Source of the DNA: Paenibacillus sp. CC-CFT747
GTDB lineage: Bacteria > Bacillota > Bacilli > Paenibacillales > NBRC-103111
Length of the DNA: 64,000 nt
Direction of reading: 5' to 3'
NCBI GenBank assembly: GCA_030323305.1
Contig: CP106741.1
Location: 2,232,501-2,296,500 of the forward strand
Shown: in pieces, positions 31,645-41,649 of the stretch
Position numbering within the stretch: position 1 is the first letter of the stretch
How the letters are laid out: each line of letters begins with the position of its first letter
The notes under the pieces: model-generated
What the model saw: the letters and a program-made list of their open reading frames with translations, nothing else
What the model was told of the DNA's origin: nothing
Databases searched by the model: none
Translations under genes and position numbers: made by a program

Positions 31645-33022
31645 ATGATTCAAAAACGATTAAAAGCTATAGAACAAATGACCGGAGGAAAGGGACTGTC
31701 TACGTCGTACGATGATTTAACGATCCAAGGGGTATCCATTGATTCGAGAACCGTCAAGCCAGGCAATCTTTTTATCCCCTAACAAGACAGTTGGACGGCC
31801 ATCATTATGTGGAGAAGGCGATAGCCAAAGGAGCCGCAGCCTCTCTATGGCAGACCGATCACCCCAACCCGCCTCATCATCTTCCTCTTATCTATGTCGA
31901 CGATGGTTTACATGCCCTTCAAAACTTGGCGGCCGCCTATCGCGCGGAGCTGCCTGTCACAACGATTGGGGTAACGGGTAGCAATGGCAAAACCACGACC
32001 AAAGACATCCTCACTTCCGTGCTGCAAACCAAGTATCGCGTACATAAGACCTTTGGCAATTTAAACAGTCAGATAGGCGTTCCGTTAACTCTGCTGGAGA
32101 TAGATAAGAATGCGGAAGTTGCCGTAATCGAAATGGGCATGAGTGAACGCGGCCAAATAGACCGGCTTTCCCGAATGGTACAGCCGGATATCGCCTTGAT
32201 TACCATGATTGGGGTCTCCCATTTGTCGACCCTCGGTTCACGCGAAGAAATCGCAAACGCGAAGCTGGAAATAGTAAACGGGTTAAGGGATGGCGGGACG
32301 TTGATTTACAACGGAGACGAGCCCCTGCTAGCCGAACGAATCCAGGATGCCATAGGTTCGAAAGCCGTTTCCGCGATCCGTTTCGGCGAAGAGGAGCATA
32401 ATGAGTACCGGGCCGAATTCATCAAAAGCGATGCAGAGGGATCTGTTTTCAAAGTAAGGGAGGAGGAGTTTCACCTCCCGATCCTAGGTGCGCACAACAT
32501 TTCCAATGGGCTGTGTGCCATGGCCGCTGCCTACCGTCTGGGACTTGGTCCGGAACAGGTGGCCGAAGGCTTTACCCTTCTTCAAGTGACGAAGATGAGG
32601 ATGGAAAAAATCGATGCCCCCGGAGGCTTTACCATCCTTAACGATGCTTGGAATGCCAGTCCCGTTTCGATGGCCTCCGCCATCGAAACCTTTCAAGACC
32701 TCCGGGGCTATACCCGAAAGTTTGCGGTACTCGGAGATATGCTGGAGCTTGGACCCGAGGAGCAGGAATTTCATCGGGAAATAGGACGGTCCCTGGATCC
32801 TGGCCGAATGGATTATGTCTATACCGTTGGGGGCTTGCCGCCGACATTGCCCAAGAAGCGGCAAAGCGGTTTCCGAAAGGAAAGGTAAAGGCTTTTGCGA
32901 CCAAAGAGGAAGCAGCCGAAGAGTTATGGCAGAAACTTAAGCCCCAAGACCTCGTTCTCGTAAAAGGATCCAGGGGAATGCAACTGGAGAGCCTGGTTTC
33001 TAGGCTGCTGCAGAGCTCATAA
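31645..33022 (+). CDS. murF: UDP-MurNAc-tripeptide--D-Ala-D-Ala ligase (two frame breaks)
   Basis: Adds D-Ala-D-Ala to complete the peptidoglycan pentapeptide precursor; cytoplasmic and normally essential. About 459 residues with GVSIDSRTVKPGNLFIPL at the N-terminus, the ATP loop GVTGSNGKTTTKDIL (about residue 110), NLNSQIGVPLTLL and IEMGMSERGQI, and the C-terminal domain LNDAWNASPVSM. One base is lost near 31779 (C run) and one near 32831 (G run); the corrected C-terminus runs to KGSRGMQLESLVSRLLQSS. It is far from a dcw cluster and has its own leader. Confidence 0.93.
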
Positions 33023-33052
33023 ATGAGTGGTGCACCTCTTACCACGAAAAAA

Positions 33053-33107
33053 GCCCCCTATAATCCATAGGTTGCCTCGTTAGAGGTTCTAAGGGATTAT
33101 AGGGGGC
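33053..33107 (-). terminator. Terminator of the SLH-protein gene
   Basis: GCCCCCTATAATCC/GGATTATAGGGGGC 14-base perfect stem. On the minus strand T6 follows, serving the SLH gene; it may also stop murF transcripts on the plus strand. Confidence 0.88.
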
Positions 33108-33120
33108 GTTCTTATAAAAG

Positions 33121-34589
33121 TTAGGGTTGGTATAGTTCATACGGTATCTGACACCAAGTGCTACCGTTGCCGAAGGGAACTTCCTGTCCGGACTCACCTT
33201 TTACACCCGTAATGTAGATTTGAATAATAGACTGGCCGAGGAATGGTGGGATGTACCTATTGCTTATATCAAGTGCTACCTCGGTAGCACTGATAAGTGT
33301 GGCGGAGAGAGGATTATAGCCGGTTCCTATAGGTCCTATGATCCCATTAGTCAACTGATAATTCTCAACATTCTCGGCGCTTGCTTCATCCACCGGTAAA
33401 TTGAACGTGACCTTCACAATACCCCCGGTTCATAGACAGCACCGGTTACGATTGGAGGTAGAACAAAGGAAGGAGGAGTAATGACTAGGTTAACCGTATA
33501 AGACTCACTCATCACGGCACTGTCCGCCATGCCTTCTTTTACAGCAACGGCCTTTATGGTAGTAGGCTCGATAATCTCAATTATGGTGTTGGGACCGTAA
33601 ACCGTGCTGTTCACGGAAGGCGTGCTTCCGTCCTTCGTGTAATAAATGGTCGCTCCCTCCGTGGAGGAACTCAACGAAACCATGGTCCCGGAAGCCACTG
33701 TCCCTCCCGAAGGATTAGCAGAAGGCGCGGCAACGGTCGGAACCGGCGTTTCAGTTGGAGTCGGTGCTTCGCTCGGAACCGGTGCTTCGCTAGGAGCCGG
33801 TGTCGGACTCGGCGTCGAAGACGGAACCGGATCCGTATCCTCAACCGGTACAGCGGTTGGGGTAGGTGTCGTTGTTGGCGTCGGCGTCGGTGTCGGTGTT
33901 GGAGTAGGTGTCGCTGTTGGCGTAGGCGTAGGCGCAGGCTTAGCCGCCTCATACGCCTGCTGCCCTCCGTAAGCTCCCACGATCAGATCGGTCCGGGTGG
34001 TCAGCTTGCTCCCGTCGGTTCCTTCCGGCAGCACTTTGGTTTCGATCGCCAGTTTAACGGCATCGGAGTACCACGGGTTGCCCGACACATCCACTTTCTT
34101 GCCGAGGCCTTTGACCAGGGCGGTGGCGAATTGGCCCATCGTCAGGTTATCGCCGGGATCGAAGGTGGTGTCCGTCATCCCGTCGATGAGGCCGGCCTTC
34201 TTAGCCGCTTCAATATAAGGAAGCGCCCAGCCGTTCGCGGCATCATCGGCATGCACGTCGGAGAAGGTGGAGGATTTGACGGAGGAGTCCACCTTGACTC
34301 CATAGATTAACGATAGGACTTTGGCAAACTGGGCGCGGGTCATGTTCTGGTCGATTCCGAAGGTGTCGTCGCTTACCCCGTCGAAGACCCCTTTGGACAG
34401 CAGAGCATCGATTTTGGCCTTCAAAGCGGCATCCACGCCAGCCAAATCCTTGAAATCAGTGGAAATTTTGCTGGGTCCCGCGTTGCCCGCATTCGCGGAT
34501 GCAGGCTCCTGGGCGCTAGCCATGGCGGGAAGCGTCAACAGAGCCCCGATCGTCAGGACGGCGATCGGTTTGAGAAACCGTTTTCTCAT
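33121..34589 (-). CDS. S-layer-homology surface protein (one frame break)
   Basis: About 489 residues, exported (signal peptide [24 protein letters not shown]). Two to three SLH repeats follow ([40 protein letters not shown]), which bind pyruvylated cell-wall polymer, then a ~75-residue Pro/Thr repeat spacer. Next comes a chitobiase C-terminal-like domain ([14 protein letters not shown]) and a C-terminal domain like an Ig-fold SLAP module ([20 protein letters not shown]). One G is missing near 33421. Probably a wall-attached structural or adhesive protein without a visible catalytic domain. Confidence 0.88.
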
Positions 34590-34692
34590 TAAATATTCTC
34601 CTCCTGGATAAATGGGTAGGTAGGCCTTACCTCCTATTTATCGACAGGATTCGATAAAAGGTTAATAGCTACTTTCTCTCAGGGTAAGACCC

Positions 34693-36171
34693 TTACAACT
34701 GGACGATTTTAGTAGCCATTCGATTGCAGAATTCCCGGTCGTGCTCGACGAACATCATTGTCGGGTTGTACTCCAGGAGCAGCTGTTCGATCTGCATCCG
34801 GGAGAGGACATCGATAAAGTTGAGCGGTTCGTCCCAGACATGGAGGTGGGCTTCCTCGCACAAGCTTCGGGCAAGGAGCACTTTTTCTTCTGGCCTCCAC
34901 TGTAAGAAGAGATGTCCTTCTCAAATTGGATCCGGGCAAAATCCAGCTTGCGAAGGATCGCTTTGAAGAGACTTTCCTCAATCCCAAACGCGTTCGCGTA
35001 CTCCGTTAACGTGCCCTGCAAGTGCGAGGTGTCCTGGGAGACATAGGAGATCTTCAGCTGGCTGCCGATCCGGAAGGTCCCGGTATAGGAGGGAGGATCC
35101 TCACCCACGATGAGCTTAAGGAGGCTCGATTTGCCGGAGCCGTTTCGGCCGGAAAGGGCGATTCGCTCGCCTTTTTCTATGGTAAAACTGACATTCGTGC
35201 AAACCGGTTTGTCCCCGTAATAGATCGACACGCGGTCCAGCTCGGCTAGCTGGGTTTTGTGATAGGTAAGCTGGGACAGCTTAAGATTCTCGGAGCTCTC
35301 GATATTCTTCAACAGGGCCGATTTCTCCTCAATCGCCGCTTGCTGCCGGTTCTCCAGGCTCTTCGACCGCTTCATCATCTTGGCCGCTTTGTGGCCGACA
35401 TAGCCCTTATCCACCTTAGATCCCGAGTTGAGGGTGCCGTTCTTGGTCTTCTCCACCTCGTGCGACCACTTGTTGGTACGCTCCGCGGCCTGCGCGAGAC
35501 GCTTGATGTCCTTCTTCAGCTTCTCGTTCTCCGCGAGCTCATACTGGTCCTGGCGCTGCTTGCCCTCCCACCAGTCCGAGAAGGTTCCCTGCTGGATCTC
35601 GATGTTCGTCTTGTTAAGGGACAGAATATGGTCGACGCTGGTGTCCAGGAACGCCCGGTCGTGGGAGACCAGGATGAAGCCGCTCTTCGACTTCAGGTAT
35701 TGACTGACCAGCTCCCGCGCTTCCCTATCCAGATGGTTGGTCGGTTCGTCAATCAGCAGAAAATGATTCTCCTTCAGAAACAGCGCGGCCAGCATGACCT
35801 TCGTCTGTTCCCCGTTCGACAAGGAATCGAAGGGACGGTATAAGACGTCCTCCGACACCTGAAGAAGGGAAAGCTCTCTCCGCAGCTCCCAATCCACATA
35901 GTCCGGGTAAAACTCCTCGATGACATCCATGGTCAGGTATTCCGGATGTGCGACCGGGAAGGGAAATAGTCAAACTCCACCTGGGCGGAGATTGTTCCTT
36001 CGTATTCGTACTGGCCCATCAGCAGCTTCAGCAGCGTGGTCTTCCCCGGCCGTTCCTCCCCGTAAGGCCGAGCCTCCAGTCCGTGTCGAGGGTAAAGCTG
36101 ACGTCCTCAAAAACATTATCGTAGCTGCCTTCATAAGCGAAGGTTAAATGGCTCACTTGGATCATCGACAT
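34693..36171 (-). CDS. Lsa-like ABC-F ATPase (three frame breaks)
   Basis: About 493 residues, two ATPase domains and no membrane segment, i.e. an ABC-F translation factor. First domain: GRNGRGKTT, LSNGEQTKV, FLLIDEPTNHLD. Second: GRNGSGKSS, SSYSGGQKKK and VWDEPLNFID. The linker and overall pattern resemble the Lsa family that protects the ribosome from lincosamides, streptogramin A and pleuromutilins; resistance is inferred. Bases are missing near 36047, 35966 and 34886. ATG 36171 lies nine bases after AAGGAGG. An apparent attenuator lies just upstream, typical of drug-induced ABC-F genes. Confidence 0.87.
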
Positions 36172-36191
36172 AGAATCCATCCTCCTTTTCC

Positions 36192-36231
36192 AAAAACAAA
36201 AGCTGCCGGAAAGGGACTCCTTCCTGCAGCT
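36192..36231 (-). terminator. Attenuator in the ABC-F leader
   Basis: On the minus strand AGCTGC (36231-36226) and an inner GGAA/TTCC pair with GCAGCT (36206-36201), followed by TTTGTTTTTG, immediately before the SD. A second AGCTGC copy at 36350-36345 could pair with the same 3' arm and prevent the terminator. This resembles leaders of antibiotic-induced ABC-F genes. Confidence 0.7.
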
Positions 36232-36443
36232 CAAATTCGGATAAGGCCAATCCACCCCAGTGGGGAAGGAGTTGACTGTTCTTTTGAGTGGAAGGAAGGC
36301 GTAACGTGCTTCTTGTTAATCCCATAATAAAACAAGGCGGCTTTGCAGCTTCAGCCTGTCGGTCGGACCGGTTTTTATTATGTTCCCGATTAGCAAGAAT
36401 ACCTTACATGCGCCTCTTCCACTCCTGTCGTTGGGGTAAAGGC

Positions 36444-36473
36444 ATCGTATCACAGGCCATTCCCGCCGATCAA
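36444..36473 (-). promoter_or_regulatory. Candidate promoter of the ABC-F gene
   Basis: Minus strand TTGATC, 18-base spacer, TACGAT. It would give a leader of about 265 bases containing the attenuator. No other gene lies between it and the ABC-F start. Confidence 0.45.
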
Positions 36474-36568
36474 CCGTTTCCGGGGGAAAGTTTCGTTTTA
36501 GTCATTTTGTCCGGGTCCTTTTGCCTATATAATGAAGGGAAGAGAACAACATGGTTTTTTACTAAAAG

Positions 36569-37795
36569 GTGGATAACGGAATAATGCCCGATAATGATTT
36601 GCATCAACGGACCGAGCTTCTGACGTATGCTTTCGACCATCACCCGGATGGAATGGCGATCGTGGATGGAGATGGTTATTTTATAGAGGTAAACGCTTCC
36701 TTGGTTCATATGCTTGGCTACACTGAGGAGAAGCTGCGTCAAAAAACGTGGGAACACTTGGTGAGCAGGCCGGCCTGCAGCGGAGGCGGGAGTGTCAAGT
36801 CGGAAGCCGCTGTTCTGCATCAAAAGGGGCATCTGGTCCATGTCCGGATGACCTGCCTTCCTTATGAGGGGAAGGGGAAGGAAAGGTACAAGCTTCTCAC
36901 CCTGGAAGAGGTCACCTCTCCTGGGCAACCGGAAAGGGAAGGAACCTCCACCCAGGAAATGTTCACGTTCCTCTCGGAAAAATCCCAGAACATCATCTCG
37001 GCTTATTCGCCCGATCGCGTCTTTACGTACATTTCTCCCACGGTAACGGACTTGCTCGGCTATGCCCCGGAAGAAGTAGTGGGCCAGCCGGCCGCCGCCT
37101 TCAATCATCCGGATGACAATATCAAACTGCGGGAGCATCACCAGACGGTCGTGCTTGACCAGAACACGGTGCGGTTTACCGGCCGGGTTCGGCATAAGAA
37201 CGGAAGCTACCGCTGGTATGAAACTACCGTCGAATACATCCGCAGCGTCTCGGGGGACATCCTCCAGGTAATTGGGGTGGGGCGCGACATTACGGAACGC
37301 AAGGAAGCAGAGGAGACCATCGCTCACCTGGCTTATCATGACATGCTGACGGAACTGCCTAACCGGCGTCTGTTCAAGGGCCGGGTCAGCCTGCTGCTGA
37401 AGGAGTCCAAAGGGCTGCACGGCCTTTTGGTGGTGGATCTGAATGGATTTAAGGATATTAACGATACGTTCGGCCATGAGATGGGCGATCGGCTCTTGGT
37501 CGAAGTGGCCAGGAGGCTGGCCGCGGCTGCGGGATCCGACGGCCTCGTGGCTCGCTGGGGAGGGGATGAGTTCACGGTTCTTCAGCCCTATCTGAGAAAC
37601 CGGGAGGACCTGATGGCCTTACAGGAGCGGATCCGGAAGGTTCTCTCCGAGCCTCTTGTGGTGAACGGCCGTTCTCTTGCGGTTACCGCTAGTGTGGGCG
37701 CCGCCTTCTTCCCGGAGGACGGAGATTCTCTTGAGACGCTCTTGGGCCACGCGGATGCGGCCATGTACCGGGTCAAGCACCGGGGGAAACGATAA
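36569..37795 (+). CDS. Diguanylate cyclase with two PAS domains
   Basis: About 408 residues, cytoplasmic. PAS 1 covers about residues 15-110 (DHHPDGMAIVDGDGYFIEVN), PAS 2 about 130-245 (SPDRVFTYISPTVTDLLGY ... VIGVGRDITERKEAEE), and a GGDEF domain the rest (LAYHDMLTELPNRRLF, then ARWGGDEFTVL). The intact GGDEF signature predicts c-di-GMP synthesis; no RxxD inhibitory site is seen upstream of it. No EAL domain. GTG 36569 follows AAAAGG; ATG 36584 is an alternative. A TATAAT at 36528-36533 is a good -10. It is divergent from the ABC-F gene. Confidence 0.92.
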   Translation: MDNGIMPDNDLHQRTELLTYAFDHHPDGMAIVDGDGYFIEVNASLVHMLGYTEEKLRQKTWEHLVSRPACSGGGSVKSEAAVLHQKGHLVHVRMTCLPYEGKGKERYKLLTLEEVTSPGQPEREGTSTQEMFTFLSEKSQNIISAYSPDRVFTYISPTVTDLLGYAPEEVVGQPAAAFNHPDDNIKLREHHQTVVLDQNTVRFTGRVRHKNGSYRWYETTVEYIRSVSGDILQVIGVGRDITERKEAEETIAHLAYHDMLTELPNRRLFKGRVSLLLKESKGLHGLLVVDLNGFKDINDTFGHEMGDRLLVEVARRLAAAAGSDGLVARWGGDEFTVLQPYLRNREDLMALQERIRKVLSEPLVVNGRSLAVTASVGAAFFPEDGDSLETLLGHADAAMYRVKHRGKR

Positions 37796-37904
37796 GGTAA
37801 TGAAAGAGGCCGTCCCCCAATGATAAGGGGACAGCTATTTTACTAGCAAAGGATTACCACTTTTTGAAGGGTCGGACGAAATAACCGGTACGGTCCCCTT
37901 CCCT

Positions 37905-38324
37905 CTAAAAGCTCTTATATTCCACCGGCGAAGAGAGTTGAATGTGCGTGGAGGATTTTCCATAAGGAAGTGCCTGGTCGATAAAAGCCTCCATCGTGCG
38001 GACCGATTCCGTGACCAGCTTCACCAGGTAGCTGTATTGCCCCGCGAGCCGGTGACACTCCATCACCTCCGGGTGGCCTTGGCAGAACTCCGCAAACGCC
38101 TTGCACCGCTCCGTTTCAAACAAAATGAACGCCGTCACCCGTTTGTTCAGCGCCTCCGGGTTCAACGCCGCCCGATACGCCTCGATAATGCCGCGCTCCT
38201 CCAGCTTCTTGACCCGTTCCGCCGCCGCGGGGGCGGTTAACCCGATGCGCTGGCCCAGCTCTTTCATGGAAAGGCGGGCGTTGGCCTGAAGCTCCTTTAA
38301 AATTCTCTGATCGACCTGGTCCAC
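37905..38324 (-). CDS. Lrp/AsnC-family transcriptional regulator
   Basis: 139 residues: N-terminal helix-turn-helix (LSMKELGQRIGLTAPAAAERVKKLEE) and a C-terminal RAM ligand domain (VTAFILFETERCKAF ... AGQYSYLVKLVTESVRTMEA). Such proteins form octamers and respond to amino acids. GTG start at 38324 with AAGGAGA upstream. It diverges from a cysteine hydrolase gene 146 bases away, a plausible target. Confidence 0.9.
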   Translation of the reverse strand: MDQVDQRILKELQANARLSMKELGQRIGLTAPAAAERVKKLEERGIIEAYRAALNPEALNKRVTAFILFETERCKAFAEFCQGHPEVMECHRLAGQYSYLVKLVTESVRTMEAFIDQALPYGKSSTHIQLSSPVEYKSF

Positions 38325-38470
38325 GAAGGGGTCTCCTTTCTTAATAAACTATTCCCTCATATATTCCTTGCATTCTTAAGTCCATTCATTAAAACACATT
38401 GGCCATAGGGTGTAAATGAACTCCTCCTTTCGCTACAATGAGGGAATCGAAAGAACGGAGGCTGACGACC

Positions 38471-39028
38471 ATGAACCTGCTATCGACTACACCGCTATTA
38501 ATCATTGATGTTCAGAAGGCGTTCGACGATCCGAAATGGGGAGAGCGCAACAATCCGGAGGCCGAGGCCAACCTCAAGCTCCTGCTTGCCGCCTGGAGAG
38601 CCTCGGGAAGACCGGTTTGGTTCGTCCAGCACGTCTCCCGGTCCGAATCTTCGCTGTTCCATCCCGATCAACCGACGTGTGCTTTCAAAGAAGGCCTGGA
38701 GCCGGTCGAGGGGGAGCCCGTCTTCCGCAAAACGGTGAACAGCTCGTTCATTGGAACCGATCTGGAGCCCGCTCTCCGGCGGTTGGGCTGTGAGCAGCTG
38801 GTGATCGCCGGGCTGACCACGAACCATTGCGTGGAGACGACCACCCGTATGGCGGGCAACCTCGGGTTTCATCCGATCCTGGTGGAGGATGCCTGCGCGA
38901 CCTTCGGCCGCCGCGGTCATGACGGGACCTATTATCCTCCTGAGCGGATTCACGAGATGACCCTGGTGAACCTGCACGAGGAGTTCGCCCGCATCGCTAC
39001 AACACGGGAAGTGCTGGCATTGGTGTGA
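38471..39028 (+). CDS. Isochorismatase-like cysteine hydrolase
   Basis: 185 residues with the family triad: Asp in PLLIIDVQKAF (about residue 13), Lys in PVFRKTVNSSF, and nucleophile Cys in GLTTNHCVETTTRMA (about residue 120). Members hydrolyse amides or vinyl ethers such as nicotinamide, carbamoylsarcosine or isochorismate; the substrate here is unknown. ATG 38471 after ACGGAGG. Divergent from the Lrp-type regulator. Confidence 0.88.
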   Translation: MNLLSTTPLLIIDVQKAFDDPKWGERNNPEAEANLKLLLAAWRASGRPVWFVQHVSRSESSLFHPDQPTCAFKEGLEPVEGEPVFRKTVNSSFIGTDLEPALRRLGCEQLVIAGLTTNHCVETTTRMAGNLGFHPILVEDACATFGRRGHDGTYYPPERIHEMTLVNLHEEFARIATTREVLALV

Positions 39029-39108
39029 ATTTTCCGATAGCCCGATCCCGGAAGCAGCTAAGCGGCGTTCGGCGTTCCCTTTTCCCGCTAATCTTTCCTA
39101 TGGTATAC

Positions 39109-39125
39109 TGTTTATTATATAAACA
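39109..39125 (+). promoter_or_regulatory. Putative TetR operator (autoregulatory)
   Basis: TGTTTAT-TAT-ATAAACA perfect inverted repeat, directly after a TATACT -10-like element and about 70 bases before the TetR gene. A closely similar site lies before the divergently placed MFS gene at 41650-41667. Confidence 0.7.
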
Positions 39126-39193
39126 CTTTTCGGGCGGCTGGGCTGCGATACCTGTATCCATTGCCGGCTTCGAATAACAGAGGGGAAAAGCGG

Positions 39194-40006
39194 ATGACCA
39201 AACCGGATTTCACTCCGGAAGAAGAGGAAGCGGCGAAGCGGCTCCCTGCCGGCGCGGCGCTTGGCTGGGGTTTGGTGAAGCCGCCGCAGCGCGGACCTAA
39301 GAGGGAGATGAGCCTAGAGCAAATCGTCCAGAAGGCGGTCGAAATCGCGGACAAGGATGGCTTAAATGCCGTCTCGATGAACCGGTTGGCGTCGGAGTTC
39401 GGCTTCTCGGCGATGGCGCTCTACCGCTATATTCCGAGCAAGGATGATCTGCTGCTCCTTATGCAGGACGCGGTTTGCGATATTCCGCTGCCGGAAGAGA
39501 GACCTGCCCACGAATGGCGCGAAAGTATGCGGGAATACGTGATGGCGACGATCGGCGTTTTTGTCGACCATCCCTGGTATGGAGACATCCCGATTTCCAG
39601 CCTGCCGATCCTGCCCAATACTTTGCGAATGGTGGATTGGGGGCTTCGGCCTTTGCGGGACATGCCCCTGGACGATTTCGAAAAAATGTCCATCGTTCTA
39701 CTCCTGAGCGGCTATGTCCGTTCCAGCGGAATGCTGAAGAGGGATATCCTCCGGGCGGTTCAGGCCGGTTCCAGTGAAGAAACGTTCAGCGGGCTCCATT
39801 ATTCGGCGGCGCTTCAAGCTCTGGTCAAGCCGGACTCCTATCCGAATCTGTATCCGATCGTCCTATCCGGCGTCTATACCGGAGAGAAGGAAAGCGAGAA
39901 TACCGTCGGCGATGACATTGATTTCGGCTTGGAGCGGATTCTGGACGGGATTGAGCAGTATTTGGACCGAAAAAAGGCCGGCCGATCGGACTCCAGCCGA
40001 GGGTAG
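39194..40006 (+). CDS. TetR-family transcriptional repressor
   Basis: About 270 residues, TetR with a C-terminal domain of the TetR_C (tetracyclin-repressor-like) type. HTH at about residues 40-85 (LEQIVQKAVEIADKDGLNAV, NRLASEFGFSAMALYRYIPS). ATG 39194 after AGAGGGG. It is convergent with an MFS efflux gene whose upstream region carries the same operator sequence, so it most likely represses both itself and the pump and is released by the pump's substrate. Confidence 0.9.
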   Translation: MTKPDFTPEEEEAAKRLPAGAALGWGLVKPPQRGPKREMSLEQIVQKAVEIADKDGLNAVSMNRLASEFGFSAMALYRYIPSKDDLLLLMQDAVCDIPLPEERPAHEWRESMREYVMATIGVFVDHPWYGDIPISSLPILPNTLRMVDWGLRPLRDMPLDDFEKMSIVLLLSGYVRSSGMLKRDILRAVQAGSSEETFSGLHYSAALQALVKPDSYPNLYPIVLSGVYTGEKESENTVGDDIDFGLERILDGIEQYLDRKKAGRSDSSRG

Positions 40007-40015
40007 GGGAAATAA

Positions 40016-40064
40016 GAAAAGACGACAGGGAAAGGCCGTGGCCTTTTCTCTGTCGTCTTTTTAT
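40016..40064. terminator. Bidirectional terminator between TetR and MFS genes
   Basis: Long stem AAAGACGACAG..AAAGGCC/GGCCTTT..CTGTCGTCTTT flanked by A and T runs, so it can act on both converging genes. Confidence 0.92.
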
Positions 40065-40079
40065 TTTAGCGGCCGCAGG

Positions 40080-40095
40080 CTAGTGCCTTATCCGG
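40080..40095. repeat. Solitary end of the 97-bp palindromic repeat
   Basis: CTAGTGCCTTATCCGG is identical to the terminal inverted repeat of the elements at 43109, 49539 and 54961. In the minus-strand direction it supplies the TAA stop codon of the MFS gene (GGATAAGGCACTAG). Confidence 0.7.
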
Positions 40096-41632
40096 CAGGG
40101 CTTATAACTTTCGTTTTCTCGCGGAGCATCACGGCCGTGGCGACCGAAGCCAGGAGCAGAATGACGCCGGCGGTGAGGCAGGTGACGTGCATGGCGGTCA
40201 TGAACGCTTCCCGGGAGGCTGTCATGACTTGACCCGCCGCTTCGGTTGGCAGCTGCTGGGAGGCGGCGGAGGCGCCCGCAATGGTTTGCCTGGCCGCGGA
40301 GGCGGCCTCCGGCGAGAGGCCGGGTGGCAGAAGGGGCGATACGGCATGGCGGTAGATCGCCGAGAGGACGCAGCCGAGAAGCGCGATGCCGAAGGCACCG
40401 CCGAGCTCGCTGGACGTTTCGAGGAGGCCCCCGACCGCTCCGGCCCGATCGGCCGGCGCCACCCCCACGACATAATCGGTGACGAGGGTCATGACGGACA
40501 CGATTCCGGCGGCAACCAGTCCGGCACCAACGAGCATGACCGTGAGCGGGGAGAAGCCTTCCAGCCGGACCTGGGTCAGGAGGACGAACCCGAATGCCGA
40601 CAGCACGAACCCGGCGGCCATGATGCGGGGCCTTCCGTGCGTAATCGAGAGCTTCGCGGCGACCGGCGCCGCCGCCCCGACGGCAACCGAGGGCAGAATG
40701 CTCCACAGGGCGGCCGCAAGCGGAGAGTACCCCAGTACCGATTGGAGAAACTGGGTGTTGACCAGGGCGCTTGCCATAAGCGTGAAGGTGGCGATCAGGT
40801 TAATGAGGATCGAGCCTCCGGTCCGCCGCTCCATCAGCGCACGGATATCGATTAAAGGGTTGGGGATCGTCCATTGACGCTTGACAAAGACAAAACCGAA
40901 GAACAAACCGGCGGCAAGCATCCCGGCAGGGAAGAGGGCCCAGCCCTCCTCGGCCAGTGTTTTGACACCGTAAGTTACGGGCAGGATGGCAAGAAGCGCA
41001 AGGAGCGAACTGAAAGCATCGATCCGGGTGCGGTCCGCGCTGCGGGATTCCGGGAGCAGGAAGGGGGCTGTCAGAAGCAGCAGCGCCATGGCGGGGAGGT
41101 TAAGGAGGAAAACCGAGCCCCAGGAATAGGCTTGAATGAGCAGGCCGCCGATAATCGGCCCGACCGTGACCCCGCCGGCCATGACGGCGCTCCAGACCGA
41201 CATCGCCTTGGTCCGCTGACCGGGGTCTTGGAACATGGTGCGGACGAGAGCCAGCGTCGACGGCATGAGGGTGGCTCCCGCTATGCCGAGAACGCCGCGG
41301 GCCACAATCAGGGATTCGGCCGTCTGGGAGAACGCGGCGAACAACGAGCACAGGGCAAATCCTACGGAGCCCAGCATCAACAGGCGCCGGCGCCCGATCC
41401 GGTCGCCAACGGCTCCCATGGTCAGCAGAAGTCCGGCAAGTACAAAGCCGTAAATGTCGAAAATCCATAATTGTTGGACGGCTGTCGGGCGCAAATCCGC
41501 GGCGATGTCGGGTGCGGCAAAGAACAGAACGGATACGTCCATCGAGACGATCATCAGGGGGAGACAGAGCACACCTAGTGCGATCCATTCTTTGCGTCCG
41601 GCCGGCTTGACGGCAGAGGGGGTGGTGGTCAT
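40088..41632 (-). CDS. MFS drug efflux transporter, DHA2 (EmrB/QacA) type
   Basis: 514 residues with fourteen predicted membrane helices. Motif A is GDRIGRRRLLMLGS and the DHA2-type first helix is LPLMIVSMDVSVLFFAAPDI. Relatives such as QacA and SmvA export cationic antiseptics and other drugs by proton antiport; the substrate here is inferred only from family. ATG 41632 follows AAGGAGAGG. The promoter region carries the TetR operator. The gene ends inside a repeat end at 40080-40095 that provides its stop. Confidence 0.92.
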   Translation of the reverse strand: MTTTPSAVKPAGRKEWIALGVLCLPLMIVSMDVSVLFFAAPDIAADLRPTAVQQLWIFDIYGFVLAGLLLTMGAVGDRIGRRRLLMLGSVGFALCSLFAAFSQTAESLIVARGVLGIAGATLMPSTLALVRTMFQDPGQRTKAMSVWSAVMAGGVTVGPIIGGLLIQAYSWGSVFLLNLPAMALLLLTAPFLLPESRSADRTRIDAFSSLLALLAILPVTYGVKTLAEEGWALFPAGMLAAGLFFGFVFVKRQWTIPNPLIDIRALMERRTGGSILINLIATFTLMASALVNTQFLQSVLGYSPLAAALWSILPSVAVGAAAPVAAKLSITHGRPRIMAAGFVLSAFGFVLLTQVRLEGFSPLTVMLVGAGLVAAGIVSVMTLVTDYVVGVAPADRAGAVGGLLETSSELGGAFGIALLGCVLSAIYRHAVSPLLPPGLSPEAASAARQTIAGASAASQQLPTEAAGQVMTASREAFMTAMHVTCLTAGVILLLASVATAVMLREKTKVISPAG

Positions 41633-41649
41633 GAATATCCTCTCCTTAC

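Noticed and set aside
36131-36325. 64-residue open frame in the ABC-F leader
   Set aside because: No SD, and it runs through the terminator hairpin into the ABC-F gene; more likely chance than a leader peptide.
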